From: JAHEFX01 sp964614585
GTDB taxonomy: Bacteria > Actinomycetota > Acidimicrobiia > Spongiisociales > JAENVV01
Length of the DNA stretch: 28,481 bases
Reading direction: 5' to 3'
Assembly (NCBI GenBank): GCA_964614585.1
Contig: CAZTLW010000015.1
Span: forward strand, 1 to 28,481
The notes under the pieces are model-generated. The model was given only the letters and a program-made list of their open reading frames with translations, made no database searches and had not been told where the DNA came from. Below, in pieces: positions 1-8,115 of this stretch. The translations under genes were made by a program, and so were the position numbers. Every line of letters starts with the position of its first letter. The first letter of the stretch is position 1.

Positions 1-67
1 TCGGTGAGCCGATGCATGGTGGGACGTTACGCCGCCCAGCGGGCAGTACCGAGTAGCGGAATGGGAG

Positions 68-86
68 ATCCCCCCGCAGGGGGGAT
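68..86. repeat. Perfect 8-bp hairpin, loop gca
   Basis: ATCCCCCC, loop gca, GGGGGGAT. The arms are perfectly complementary. It resembles the other GC hairpins with 3-nt loops in this window (235-249, 328-346, 14758-14855), and so may belong to a common class of extragenic palindromes. Confidence 0.6.
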
Positions 87-327
87 GGGCCCCACGGAGC
101 GAAGCGGAGTGGGAGGGGGGACCGACATCGCGTCCGAAGAGTCCACAGCCTCTGATCCTCGTCGCTCTCTGGCACCGCCCCCCTCCCACCGGCCTCCTCC
201 GTCGGCCGGCGACCGACCGCAGGCCGGCGCACTTCCCCCCTCCGGGGGGATTTCCTTCGTTGGTGATGCTTCTTGACGTCGATGTGTCGGGCGCGAACCG
301 CTCCCGAGGGGTCGGAGCTCCGCGGTT

Positions 328-346
328 CCGCCGCCTCCGGCGGCGG
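328..346 (-). terminator. Candidate terminator hairpin after the 349-1176 gene
   Basis: CCGCCGCC, loop tcc, GGCGGCGG forms a perfect 8-bp stem that begins 2 nt beyond the TAG stop of the minus-strand gene at 349. A second GC hairpin (235-249, CCCCCC tcc GGGGGG) follows about 80 nt later. Position favours a terminator role. The lack of a U-run makes it only a candidate, as is common for GC-rich actinobacteria. Confidence 0.35.
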
Positions 347-348
347 CC

Positions 349-1176
349 CTACTCCCAGCGGATGTCGACCTTGCGACCGGACTTCGATCGCGGGGGGCGC
401 TTGGTCTCCACGGCCTCGCGCAGGTCGCCGATGACGTCGCCGACCGAGTCGATCGGGGGCGGGGCACCCTGTTCGATGCCGTCGAGGGCCCGCTCGAGGC
501 CGTCGCGCATGGAGTTCGCCACCGCCCGGCCGGCGGCGACGCCGCCCACGACCGAGAGGACCACCAACGGCAGACCGAGGAAGAACCACGGCCAGGCGAT
601 GGTGGCGGCGGCGATGGTGGCGGCGACGAGGGATACGGTGACGCCGCCGGCCGCCACGAGCGACGCCGTGGCCCGCGGGGCGGCCACCGTGGTCCCCAGG
701 GAGACGGAGCTGCGCTCGCCGACCCCGCCGACGACCACCCGGACGTCGCCGAACTCCCGGAGCCGGCCCGAGCCGGCCCGCAACTTCAGCGCGGAGCGGA
801 ACGAGGCGATCAGGGACGGGTCCTTCTCCCAGACCTCGACCGGCCCATCGGAGCGACGCAGCCGGAGACCCTCCTGGCGACCGAGCCAGTCGTGGGTCGA
901 GGCGCGCACGTCGACGGGCGGGCCCACCACGGCCCGGCTGGCCTCGATGGCGGCGGGCACCCAGCGCCCCATGCGCAGGTCGAGCATCGGTGATCCCGCC
1001 AACTCGGCCGCGACGGCGTCGTCGACCGCCTCGACGGGGATGTCGAGCTCGGCGGCGATCCGCCGCACGTCCTCGAGTGCGAGCGTCTCGTCACCCAGCG
1101 GGCTCGAGTCGCCGACCGCGCGGGCGATGATCCGTTCCACCTGTCGGCGGTCGAGGCGGATCTCGTCCTCAGCCAT
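349..1176 (-). CDS. Hypothetical membrane protein with N-terminal helical domain
   Basis: A 275-aa protein that I do not recognise as a named family. The first 65 residues are charged and helical (DRRQVERIIARAV, then LEDVRRIAAELDIPVEAVDDAV), resembling small N-terminal regulatory-type helical domains seen in varied actinobacterial membrane proteins. A soluble mixed segment follows. Around residues 175-225 there are two closely spaced hydrophobic stretches (from ATASLVAAGGVTVSLVAATI to LVVLSVVGGVAAG), then a charged cytoplasmic tail ending RKVDIRWE. The ATG at 1176 has a clear Shine-Dalgarno, GGAGGA 8 nt upstream, lying inside the end of the acylase gene. The two genes are 4 nt apart and surely co-transcribed. 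Function is unknown. Confidence 0.8.
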   Translation of the reverse strand: MAEDEIRLDRRQVERIIARAVGDSSPLGDETLALEDVRRIAAELDIPVEAVDDAVAAELAGSPMLDLRMGRWVPAAIEASRAVVGPPVDVRASTHDWLGRQEGLRLRRSDGPVEVWEKDPSLIASFRSALKLRAGSGRLREFGDVRVVVGGVGERSSVSLGTTVAAPRATASLVAAGGVTVSLVAATIAAATIAWPWFFLGLPLVVLSVVGGVAAGRAVANSMRDGLERALDGIEQGAPPPIDSVGDVIGDLREAVETKRPPRSKSGRKVDIRWE

Positions 1177-1180
1177 GGCC

Positions 1181-3691
1181 TCATTCCTCCGGGACGAGCA
1201 ACAGCGTATCCGCTGCGGCGGCGTCGATGGCCGCCGCCGACCACCACATCCCGTGGTACTCGCCGGCCGCCCATCGTTCGGCCAGGTCGAAGTAGTGGGG
1301 GTGGTAGGGGTGGCCCGACTGGCCGGTGGTGTGCATGGCCACCGACCGGTCGAGGTCGCCGAGGTCGACGACCATCCTGAACGACGGCAGCCACACCACC
1401 TCGTACCCGGCCTCGACGTTCCAGCCGGTGGCGTTGACGATGCTGGCCCCACCCCCGGTCGCGATCCCCCGACGGTTGAAGATCGCCTCCACGGGTCCGA
1501 TGCCGGATTCGCCGAGGGTCTGCTCGGGGAACACCGCCTCGTGCAACTCCCCCCACGACCAGTCGGCCGGGTCGTCGCCCGCCAGCTCCGACAGCTCCTC
1601 CCAGGCGGCGGCGAGGCTGGCGGCGACGATGTCGTCGCGGGTCTCGACCGCATCCGTGGCCACGTCGTCCCACCACTCGTCGTCGGGCTCGAGGCCACCG
1701 ACCATGGTCCAGAACCGGCCCCCACCGGTGTAGCCGCCGTCCTGGATGCCGTCCGAGAACGGGTCGAGTTCGTCGAAGAACGTCCGCAGGAGCAGCTGCC
1801 GCCAGAACACGTTCCACAGCGCCGCCCCCGAGCTGTCCACCCGCTGCTGGAAGGCGTCGGGCCCCTCGCCCCAACCGGCCAGCACCGCCTGGGCCTCGGC
1901 GACGTCGCCCTCTCCCGGTGCGGCGAGGACGACGGGGAGGAACTCCTCGGCGAACCCGTTGTACTCGTCCATCTGCAGCTCGGTGAGGTCGTCCAGAGAG
2001 ATGGGTCGGGGCAGCTCCCGCAGCACGTCGTAGATCCGGGCGCCCCGGTACCCGTGGGCGAAGTCGGTGCCGAGCCACGGTCCCTCGCCGATCGGCAGGA
2101 TCGGCTGGTTGGCGGTGGCGATGATCCCGCTGGGCGGGTTGTAGGTCCAGGGCAGGTCGTCGGTGGGCACGAAGCCCACCCATTCGTGGGCGCCGTCCCA
2201 GCCGGGGACCGGCCAGCGACCGTCGCCCGAGGCCCGGATCGGGACGTTGCCGGTGGCGGTGTAGCCGATGTTCCCGTCGACGTCGGCGTAGACGAGGTTC
2301 TGGGGTGCCAGGTCCCACTTCGCCGCCGCGGCGCGGAAGCCGTCCCAGTCGTCGGCCTCGTTGATCCCCAGGATCGCGTCCACCAGGGTGCTCGGGGCCA
2401 ACGCCCCCCAGGCGAGGGACACCACGTGGTCGTCGGTGGCCCCGTCCATCCCGGGGCTCCCGGGGCCGACCGCGTCGACGGCTCCGAGCACGCCGGTGAG
2501 GACCGGGCCATGGCGGGTGGAGCGCACCTCGATCTCGACGGGGTCGCCGCCGGCGACCTCGATGACCTCCGTGCGGGTCTCGAAGGGGACGAACTGGCCG
2601 TCGACCTCGTACCGGGAGGGGTCGTCGGGGTCGACCCGCTCGAGGTACAGGTCCATGGCGTCGGGTCCGATGTTGGTCACGCCCCAGGCGATGCGGTCGT
2701 TGTGGCCCACCACCACGCCCGGGACGCCGGCGAACGAGAAGCCGGCCACCGACAGGTCGCAGGGCTCGCAGTGGAGGGCGTTCTGGTACCAGATCGACGG
2801 GATCTGGATGCCGAGGTGGGGGTCGTTGGCGAGGTAGGGCGCCCCGGTGTCGGTGAGCTCGCCCGAGACGACCCAGTTGTTGGAGCCGATCCCCTCGAAC
2901 GACCCCCCGAGGAGGGCGTCGACCGACCCGAACCCGGCGGCCACCTCCGGCACGAGGGCCGCCAGCACGTCGAGGTCGGGCGCCTGGAGGGCGGCGACCT
3001 CGGCCCCACCGGTGGGGCCTCCGAGGATCGTGGGCTTGTCGTCGGGGATGGGCGGGAAGAGCTCCTCGGCCCGCTCGAAGCCGACCGCGTCGGCGGCGAG
3101 CACCCGGGCGACCTCCTCGTCGATGTTCGCTCGGAGCTCCCAGGCCATCATGCGGGCCCAGGCGATGGTGTGGATCGGCTCCCAGGGCTCCGGCTCGTGG
3201 CCGTACAGGAGCCCGACGAGGAAGTGCCCGAGCGACAAGTCCGAGCCCGACCGCCCGTCCAGCCAGGCGTTGACGCCCTCGGCGTACCACTCGAGCACCT
3301 GCCGCCTCTCCTCGGGGAGGCCCGCCAGCTCCTCGGCGGCGAGGGCGTTGAACCCGAGCGTCCTGAGGAAGGCATCGGTCTCGACCTGGCTCGAGCCGAA
3401 CATCTCCGAGACCCGCGACTGGCCGATGTGGCGCCAGACGTCCATCTGCCAGAACCGGTCCTGGGCCTGGACGTACCCCTGGGCGAGGTAGAGGTCGCGT
3501 TCGGTCGTGGCCGAGATGTGGGGGACACCGGCCTCGTCGCGGGTGACGCGGACCTCGTCGTCGAGGCCGGCGATCTCGATGGTGCCGCCGGTCTCGGGGA
3601 ACGGGTTGCGGACCGTGAGCCAACCGAAGACGGCGGCGGCGACGACCACGACCCCGAGGACCGCGGCCGTCCAGGTGAGGAGTCGGCGCAT
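1181..3691 (-). CDS. Penicillin acylase family Ntn-hydrolase
   Basis: An 836-aa precursor of the penicillin amidase family (S45). These Ntn-hydrolases cleave themselves to expose an N-terminal serine and hydrolyse amide bonds of beta-lactams, acyl-homoserine lactones or lipopeptides. The start MRRLLTWTAAVLGVVVV is a signal peptide or anchor, so it acts outside the membrane. Family marks are DEAGVPHI near residue 55, AQGYVQAQDRFWQMD near 75, and the beta-chain start GSNNWVV, where Ser270 (bases 2882-2884) is the predicted nucleophile; NDPHLGIQIPSIWYQ follows. A full C-terminal Ntn domain is present. The ATG is preceded by TAGCCT 7 nt upstream, so the mRNA may be leaderless. Substrate cannot be read from sequence. 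The next gene (1176) is coupled downstream, and a divergent gene starts 46 nt away. Confidence 0.92.
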   Translation of the reverse strand: MRRLLTWTAAVLGVVVVAAAVFGWLTVRNPFPETGGTIEIAGLDDEVRVTRDEAGVPHISATTERDLYLAQGYVQAQDRFWQMDVWRHIGQSRVSEMFGSSQVETDAFLRTLGFNALAAEELAGLPEERRQVLEWYAEGVNAWLDGRSGSDLSLGHFLVGLLYGHEPEPWEPIHTIAWARMMAWELRANIDEEVARVLAADAVGFERAEELFPPIPDDKPTILGGPTGGAEVAALQAPDLDVLAALVPEVAAGFGSVDALLGGSFEGIGSNNWVVSGELTDTGAPYLANDPHLGIQIPSIWYQNALHCEPCDLSVAGFSFAGVPGVVVGHNDRIAWGVTNIGPDAMDLYLERVDPDDPSRYEVDGQFVPFETRTEVIEVAGGDPVEIEVRSTRHGPVLTGVLGAVDAVGPGSPGMDGATDDHVVSLAWGALAPSTLVDAILGINEADDWDGFRAAAAKWDLAPQNLVYADVDGNIGYTATGNVPIRASGDGRWPVPGWDGAHEWVGFVPTDDLPWTYNPPSGIIATANQPILPIGEGPWLGTDFAHGYRGARIYDVLRELPRPISLDDLTELQMDEYNGFAEEFLPVVLAAPGEGDVAEAQAVLAGWGEGPDAFQQRVDSSGAALWNVFWRQLLLRTFFDELDPFSDGIQDGGYTGGGRFWTMVGGLEPDDEWWDDVATDAVETRDDIVAASLAAAWEELSELAGDDPADWSWGELHEAVFPEQTLGESGIGPVEAIFNRRGIATGGGASIVNATGWNVEAGYEVVWLPSFRMVVDLGDLDRSVAMHTTGQSGHPYHPHYFDLAERWAAGEYHGMWWSAAAIDAAAADTLLLVPEE

Positions 3692-3698
3692 CCGGCGC

Positions 3699-3704
3699 AG
3701 GCTA
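3699..3704 (-). promoter_or_regulatory. Candidate -10 box of the acylase gene
   Basis: On the minus strand TAGCCT ends 7 nt before the ATG at 3691. With normal -10 to start-site spacing, transcription would begin at or next to the ATG, giving a leaderless mRNA. No convincing -35 was seen. The divergent gene at 3738 has TACCAT at 3724-3729, 8 nt before its GTG. Confidence 0.4.
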
Positions 3705-3737
3705 CCGGCGGGGAGCCGATCCCTACCATCCCGGGCC

Positions 3738-5060
3738 GTGCTCCGACGCCTCGGCCCCGCCAGCCTGCCGGCGATCGCGGTGCTCGCCGAGAGCGGCACC
3801 GCCTTCGGCCACGGCATCGGCGCGGCATCCGAGGCCCCGGTGCCCCTCGGCACGGCCGTCGCGCTGGCGACCGCGCTGCTCGTCGGCCTCGCCCTGGCCC
3901 TCGGGGCCCACCGGCGGGCGCCTCGGCTGGAGCAACCCGTCGCCGCCCGCCCGATCGGCTCGGCCGGGTTGCTGGCGGTCGGCGCACGGGTCGGCCGCAC
4001 GCTCGGCGGCCTCGGGCTCATCGCCGTCGCAGCGGGGACGGCCATCCGTACCGGCGACGGCATCGGCCTCGCGCCGGTGCTGGTCTGGGTCGTGTGGTGG
4101 CTCGTGCTGCCGATGGCGGCCCTCGTGGCCGGCAACGTCTACCGCCTCGTGGGTCCGTGGTGGTGGGTGGACCGGCTCGGCCGCCCGGCACCCGGTCGGG
4201 ACCTCGGGCTGTGGCCGGCGGTCGTGGCGTTCTGGGTCGTCGTGTGGGCCCAACTGGTCTGGCCGCTGGTCGAACCGACGATGCCGATCGACACGACCAC
4301 GTTCCTCGGCATCGGCGCACTGGCCCTCACCGCCCACCTGGTGGTGGCGGCCCGCTTCGGGGTGCCGGTCGCACTCGCCGACCCCGTGGCCGTCAACGTC
4401 CGGCTGTTCTCGGCGATCGCCCCCTTCGGGGCGGTCGACGGGCGGCCGGTGCGCCGGCGGTGGCTGACGGCGGTCCCAGCCCTCCCCCGCTGGCCGGGCC
4501 TCGCCGCCTTCGGGGTGGTGGGGATCGGCACGGTGGCCTACGACGGGCTGGCCTCGACCCGGTGGTGGCGTGACACCTTCCCCGACCTGTGGGACACCGG
4601 CTGGTTCGCCACCGTCGCCCTCGTCGCCGTCCCCGCCACCCTCGGCCTGCTGTGGATGCTCACGGCCTGGGGCGCCGCCCACGCCGGCGGACGCCGGGTC
4701 GCCGAGACCTCCACCCTGTTCGCCCACGTCCTCGTCCCCGTGCTTGCGGCCTGGTTCGTCTCCCACTACCTCACCCTCGCCCTCTTCGAGGTCCAACTCC
4801 TCGCCACCGCCGTCGTCGATCCGTTCGCCCGGTCGGGCGGCGCCGACGCCACCGGCATCGTCGTGTGGCTCGGGCCCACCACCGTCTGGTGGCTGCAGTC
4901 GGTCGCGGTGGTCGCCGGCCACGCCGCCGCCATCGCCCTCGCCCACGACCGGGCGGTCGCCCGACTGGGGGCGTCGCGCGCACTGCCCGCGGAATACGCG
5001 ATGCTGGTGTTCGTGCTGGTACTGAACGCCCTCGCCCTCGTCGTGGTGTACGCCGCATGA
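3738..5060 (+). CDS. Polytopic membrane protein, fenitrothion-hydrolase-like family
   Basis: A 440-aa integral membrane protein with about ten hydrophobic helices. After the GTG start comes a short signal-like helix with ESGTAFGHGIG, then PVPLGTAVALATALLVGLALAL. This AHGIG/PVP start and overall plan resemble the actinobacterial proteins annotated as fenitrothion hydrolase (FedA/FedB-like); that name rests on one organophosphate-degrading enzyme, and the natural role of the family is unclear. Notable segments are NVYRLVGPWWWVDRLG near residue 140 and DGLASTRWWRDTFP near 275. GTG at 3738 was chosen because the upstream frame is antisense to the acylase and TACCAT lies 8 nt before it. The stop overlaps the next start (ATGA), so the two are coupled. 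Confidence 0.75.
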   Translation: MLRRLGPASLPAIAVLAESGTAFGHGIGAASEAPVPLGTAVALATALLVGLALALGAHRRAPRLEQPVAARPIGSAGLLAVGARVGRTLGGLGLIAVAAGTAIRTGDGIGLAPVLVWVVWWLVLPMAALVAGNVYRLVGPWWWVDRLGRPAPGRDLGLWPAVVAFWVVVWAQLVWPLVEPTMPIDTTTFLGIGALALTAHLVVAARFGVPVALADPVAVNVRLFSAIAPFGAVDGRPVRRRWLTAVPALPRWPGLAAFGVVGIGTVAYDGLASTRWWRDTFPDLWDTGWFATVALVAVPATLGLLWMLTAWGAAHAGGRRVAETSTLFAHVLVPVLAAWFVSHYLTLALFEVQLLATAVVDPFARSGGADATGIVVWLGPTTVWWLQSVAVVAGHAAAIALAHDRAVARLGASRALPAEYAMLVFVLVLNALALVVVYAA

Positions 5061-5260
5061 CCATCGTCCTCGCCCACCAGGAGAGTTGGGGGGTGACCGT
5101 GCTCCTCGTGCTCTGGGCCGTCGCCTTCGGGTTCATGGTGCTGCGATGGGCCAACGAGCGCGCCCAGCAGCGCCTGGAGGCGGGGCGGGCGGAGGCCGCC
5201 CGACGGGCTACGGCCACCGACGAAGAGCGGTCGAGCCCCGAAGAGAGCACGTCTGGCTGA
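5057..5260 (+). CDS. Small single-pass membrane protein
   Basis: A 67-aa protein. After a short outer N-terminus (MTIVLAHQESWG) comes one transmembrane helix (VTVLLVLWAVAFGFMVLRWA), then a charged, Glu/Arg/Ala-rich cytoplasmic tail. Its ATG overlaps the TGA of the 3738-5060 gene as ATGA, so translation should be coupled and the protein may be a partner of that membrane protein. No family recognised. Confidence 0.75.
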   Translation: MTIVLAHQESWGVTVLLVLWAVAFGFMVLRWANERAQQRLEAGRAEAARRATATDEERSSPEESTSG

Positions 5261-5293
5261 AGGCGGCGGCGGCGGGCGTTATCCTCCCGCTCG

Positions 5294-6535
5294 ATGTCCG
5301 ATCTCCTCGAAGCCGCCAAGCAGAACCTGCCCGGGGTCCCCGACGAGCTCGTGATGCGGGCGGCCTCCGCCCGCGCGGCCGCCGCCGGCACGTCCGTGGA
5401 CGACGTCCTCGCCTCGTGGGGCGGGGGTGGGTCCCTCCCCTCGAGCGGCGGTGCCGCCCCGGCCGAGGCTCCGGCGGAGCCGGCTGCCGAGGCTCCGGCG
5501 ACGACCGCCGAGGCCCCCGTCCCCGCCGCCGTGGCTGCGCCTGCCTCCGCCGCGGTGGCGGCTCCCGCCGCGGTCGCCACTCGCGAGGTGGTCTACGTGC
5601 TCCCCGGCGAGGACGCCGAGCCCGTCGAGCCGCTCCCGCTCGGCCAGCGGGTCCGCACCGGGTTGCTGCTCGGCGGTGGACTCGGCACGGTTGCGGGCAT
5701 CGCCGCCGCGATGGCGACGTTCGCCTGGACCGGTGGCCAATCCGCCGTGATCGAGTCGGGACCGGCGCTGCTGGTCGATTCCACGGTCGAGATCGTCCTC
5801 ATCCCCGGACAGTTCAGTTTCACCATGGACCGGGCGATGGCCTTCCTCGGCGGCATCTTCGCCGTCGCCGGATTCCTCATCGCCCGGGTCGCCGCCGCCC
5901 TGCCCGGCCGCTTCTACCCCGACCACGCCGTGGAGTACCGGGGCGGGGTCATCGGCACGTTCGGGCTGCTGCTCGGCGCCGCCCTCGGCGCCGGCACCGG
6001 GGCCTTCATCACCGCCGGCGGGGAGGAGGTCCTCGGCCAGGAGGGACTGGTGGCGATCCCGGCCATGCGTGCGTGGCTGTGGACCGTCGTGCTGGCGGTC
6101 GTCATGGGGGCGATCGTCGCCGTGGTCGCCCAGATCATCACCCTCCCGGCGGGCGTGGACACCGGTCCCGACGCCGAGGCGGAGGTGGTGCGACGACGAC
6201 TCGCCACCGGCTACGTGGTGCCGGTCGTGATCCTCGTCACCCTGGCGGCGATCATCGTCGGCATCGGCACCATCTTCCTGGCGTTTCCCGGCCAGGCCTG
6301 GATCATCGCCATCGTCGTGGCCGGCTCGATCCTGGCCTTCGGCTTCCTCGCCACCGCCCGACCCGACATGGAGATCACCCGCACCGACGTGGCGGTGGCC
6401 TTCACCGGGATCGCCATCGTCGTCATCTTCCTGGCTGCCGCCGCCTACGCCGTGGTGGGTACCCACGGCGGCGAGGAGGGCGAGGAGGAACCGGCCGTCG
6501 AGGCCGACGCCGAGGCCCTGGGGATCGAGTACTAG
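5294..6535 (+). CDS. Hypothetical seven-helix membrane protein
   Basis: A 413-aa protein. Residues 1-45 form a small helical domain (SDLLEAAKQNLPGVPDELVMRAAS, then GTSVDDVLASW). Next is an Ala/Pro-rich linker to about residue 95, built from near-repeats of AEAPA. After that come about seven transmembrane helices (RTGLLLGGGLGTVAGIAAAM to IAIVVIFLAAAAYAVVG) and an acidic tail (EEGEEEPAVEADAEALGIEY). The short helical head plus Ala/Pro linker recalls mobile tethered domains, but no known domain is identified. It starts 33 nt after the small membrane gene; GTTATCC upstream could be a weak -10. It is convergent with the oxidase operon, separated by the repeat at 6535-6628. Function unknown. Confidence 0.8.
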   Translation: MSDLLEAAKQNLPGVPDELVMRAASARAAAAGTSVDDVLASWGGGGSLPSSGGAAPAEAPAEPAAEAPATTAEAPVPAAVAAPASAAVAAPAAVATREVVYVLPGEDAEPVEPLPLGQRVRTGLLLGGGLGTVAGIAAAMATFAWTGGQSAVIESGPALLVDSTVEIVLIPGQFSFTMDRAMAFLGGIFAVAGFLIARVAAALPGRFYPDHAVEYRGGVIGTFGLLLGAALGAGTGAFITAGGEEVLGQEGLVAIPAMRAWLWTVVLAVVMGAIVAVVAQIITLPAGVDTGPDAEAEVVRRRLATGYVVPVVILVTLAAIIVGIGTIFLAFPGQAWIIAIVVAGSILAFGFLATARPDMEITRTDVAVAFTGIAIVVIFLAAAAYAVVGTHGGEEGEEEPAVEADAEALGIEY

Positions 6536-6628
6536 GTACGACGGTACGACGGTACGACGGTACGACGGTACGACGGCGGTCTACCGCAAGGACGTCCGTA
6601 GTACCCGGTACCGAAGTACCGTCGTACC
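6535..6628. repeat. Five tandem GGTACGAC 8-mers with distal inverted copy
   Basis: GGTACGAC occurs five times without a break at 6535-6574. After about 40 nt, GTACCGTCGTACC (6616-6628) is the exact reverse complement of the array start (6535-6547), and GGTACC and AGTACC units lie between. The TAG stops of the two convergent genes (6533-6535 plus, 6632-6630 minus) flank the structure. The whole can fold into a large hairpin or cruciform readable from both strands, so a two-way terminator is plausible. The tandem, register-shiftable 8-mer suggests copy-number variation between strains. Confidence 0.75.
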
Positions 6629-6629
6629 C

Positions 6630-6944
6630 CTAGTGCGGTGAGTCGCCGGCGTCGTCGAGGGATACGGCCCACAGGACGTCGTCCTCTCGCTCCCAGTCGA
6701 CCACGATCGGGTCGCCCGAGCGCACGTGGGCCTGCAGGTGGGGCAGGGGGAAGGCGAAGTCACCGTCGGGGGCGGGCACGAAGGTCATGCGGTCCCGCAG
6801 CGCGGTGGTGATCGTGAACGAGTCCACGGACGTCAGGTCGCCGTCGACCTCGACCACGACCCCGGTGGCGGTGCCGGAGGTCGCGGGAGGGGCACAGCCG
6901 GCGAGGGCGATGGCCACCAGCCCGAGGGCCGCGGCGCGCCTCAC
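6630..6944 (-). CDS. Small predicted lipoprotein at end of oxidase operon
   Basis: A 104-aa protein starting at GTG: MRRAAALGLVAIALAGCAPP is a lipoprotein signal with lipobox LAGC (Cys17). The mature part is short and beta-rich (GVVVEVDGDLTSVDSFTITT, MTFVPAPDGDFAFPLPHLQ, DPIVVDWEREDDVLWAV), compatible with a small barrel, and contains a single PHLQAH histidine cluster. The start overlaps the ctaG stop as GTGA, so it is the last gene of the cytochrome oxidase operon and probably acts on the outer face of the membrane. No family recognised; a role in oxidase assembly is inferred only from position. Confidence 0.75.
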   Translation of the reverse strand: MRRAAALGLVAIALAGCAPPATSGTATGVVVEVDGDLTSVDSFTITTALRDRMTFVPAPDGDFAFPLPHLQAHVRSGDPIVVDWEREDDVLWAVSLDDAGDSPH

Positions 6945-7795
6945 GACCGGAGTCCCGCCTCCAGCTCGTCCCACTCCCGTTGGTGGCGCCGCTCCTCCTC
7001 GCGGTGCTGGGTGTACCAGCGATGCCAGATGGAGGCGATGACGATCCAGATGAGCAGGCCACCACCGATCTTCATGATGAGCCCGGCGACGGTCTGGTCC
7101 TCGACCGCCGTCCACCCCTCGGGGCGGGGGAACGTCTCGTAGATCGGGTAGATGGCGGTCCGGCCGAACGTGAGGAAGGAGGCCGGGACGATCGGGGCGA
7201 ACGAGGTCGCCATCAGGTAGAGCATCTGCATCGGGCGCGAGAGCACGGGCAGCACGTCGGGGATCGGCGAGAGGATCGGCGTCCACAGCGCCAGCGCCGA
7301 CAGGAACATGGCGAAGTGGACCACGAAGTGCACGACCTCGCTCGTGACCATCCCCTCGACGATCACCGGCCAGTGGAGGCCGATGAAGACGAAGTTGAAG
7401 AAGAAGAAGGCCGGGATCGGTCGGGTGACCGCCCGGATGACGCCCTCCCACGGCGTGTCCTCGATCAACAGCCGGGCCAACCACGACGGCGTCCCCAGCA
7501 GCAACAGTGGGGCCGAGACGACGGCGAAGACCAGGTGCTCGACCATGTGGAACGAGAACAGCGACCGTTCGCCGATGTCGTGGATCGGCCAGTCGGACAC
7601 CAGCCACAGGGTCAGCACGCCGAGGTACCAGAACACGACCTGCCGGCGGGTCACCACCGGCTGGCCGGGGGCGACGGCATTGGGGCCGATCCGGCGGATG
7701 GCATAGAGGTAGCCCAGGGACAGGAACGCGACCGTCACCCAGATGTCGGGATGGGGGTGCCAGGCGAGCACCTCGCCGAACGAGGCGTCAGGCAT
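6941..7795 (-). CDS. ctaG: Cytochrome c oxidase assembly factor, CtaG (caa3) family
   Basis: A 284-aa polytopic membrane protein of the caa3-type CtaG family. It is needed for maturation of caa3-type oxidases in Bacillus and is unrelated in sequence to the Cox11-type CtaG. About seven helices are visible. Conserved-looking His-bearing segments are WPIHDIGERSLFSFHMVEHLV near residue 75, FIGLHWP near 140, and VVHFVVHFAMFLSAL near 155, reasonable for metal handling. The C-terminus is charged (HREEERRHQREWDELE). The start lies 3 nt after the subunit IV stop and the stop overlaps the lipoprotein start, so it is firmly inside the operon. Its presence beside a caa3-like subunit II agrees with the family's known role. 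Confidence 0.88.
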   Translation of the reverse strand: MPDASFGEVLAWHPHPDIWVTVAFLSLGYLYAIRRIGPNAVAPGQPVVTRRQVVFWYLGVLTLWLVSDWPIHDIGERSLFSFHMVEHLVFAVVSAPLLLLGTPSWLARLLIEDTPWEGVIRAVTRPIPAFFFFNFVFIGLHWPVIVEGMVTSEVVHFVVHFAMFLSALALWTPILSPIPDVLPVLSRPMQMLYLMATSFAPIVPASFLTFGRTAIYPIYETFPRPEGWTAVEDQTVAGLIMKIGGGLLIWIVIASIWHRWYTQHREEERRHQREWDELEAGLRS

Positions 7796-7798
7796 GGT

Positions 7799-8107
7799 TC
7801 ACAACCTGGCGAGCGTGTCGGCGATCACCACGGCGTAGAGCCCGCCGGCCAGGACCGCCCCGATGGCGAACGTCCGGCTGAGCAGCGGGCGCTCGTAGCG
7901 CAGGTGCATGAAGTAGCCGACGACGATGAGGAACTTGGCGATCGCCAGACCGATCAGCAGCGGGGCGCCCATCGAGTGGGTGAACCCGTCCGAGAACTCC
8001 GCGAGGTAGTAGAGGCCGACCTCGATGGCGGTGAGGAAGCCGAGCAGCAGCGCGACCCGGATGTAGACCTGGGTGGTCGGCGGCGACTTGGTGGTGGTCT
8101 CGGCCAT
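7799..8107 (-). CDS. Cytochrome c oxidase subunit IV (small prokaryotic type)
   Basis: A 102-aa protein with three transmembrane helices and the hallmark KFLIVVGYFMHLRYE in the second helix pair, typical of the prokaryotic COX4/CyoD-like small subunit. It lies 8 nt after ctaE with GGGAG a few bases upstream of its ATG, and 3 nt before ctaG. The subunit stabilises the oxidase and carries no redox centre. Note that subunit I here also has an extra two-helix C-terminal extension, so the complex may have two small-subunit-like elements. Confidence 0.88.
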   Translation of the reverse strand: MAETTTKSPPTTQVYIRVALLLGFLTAIEVGLYYLAEFSDGFTHSMGAPLLIGLAIAKFLIVVGYFMHLRYERPLLSRTFAIGAVLAGGLYAVVIADTLARL

Positions 8108-8115
8108 GGGTCTCC

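Larger units (their letters stand above)
1..348. other. Intergenic region with GC hairpins, no gene seen
   Basis: No convincing coding frame covers this stretch. The open frames here are rich in Pro, Arg, Ser and Gly and look like antisense or composition artefacts. What is visible is a set of short palindromes with 3-nt loops, at 68-86, 235-249 and 328-346, plus an imperfect one at 91-113 (CCCAC/GTGGG arms around a GC-gaa-GC core). The region lies downstream of the minus-strand gene that ends at 349, so the hairpins may end that transcript. None has a following U-tract. Confidence 0.6.

Noticed and set aside
260..4573. Very long open frame of 1437 codons on the plus strand
   Set aside because: It lies antisense to two well-supported genes, is Arg/Pro/Gly/Val-rich with no domain, and results from high GC content.
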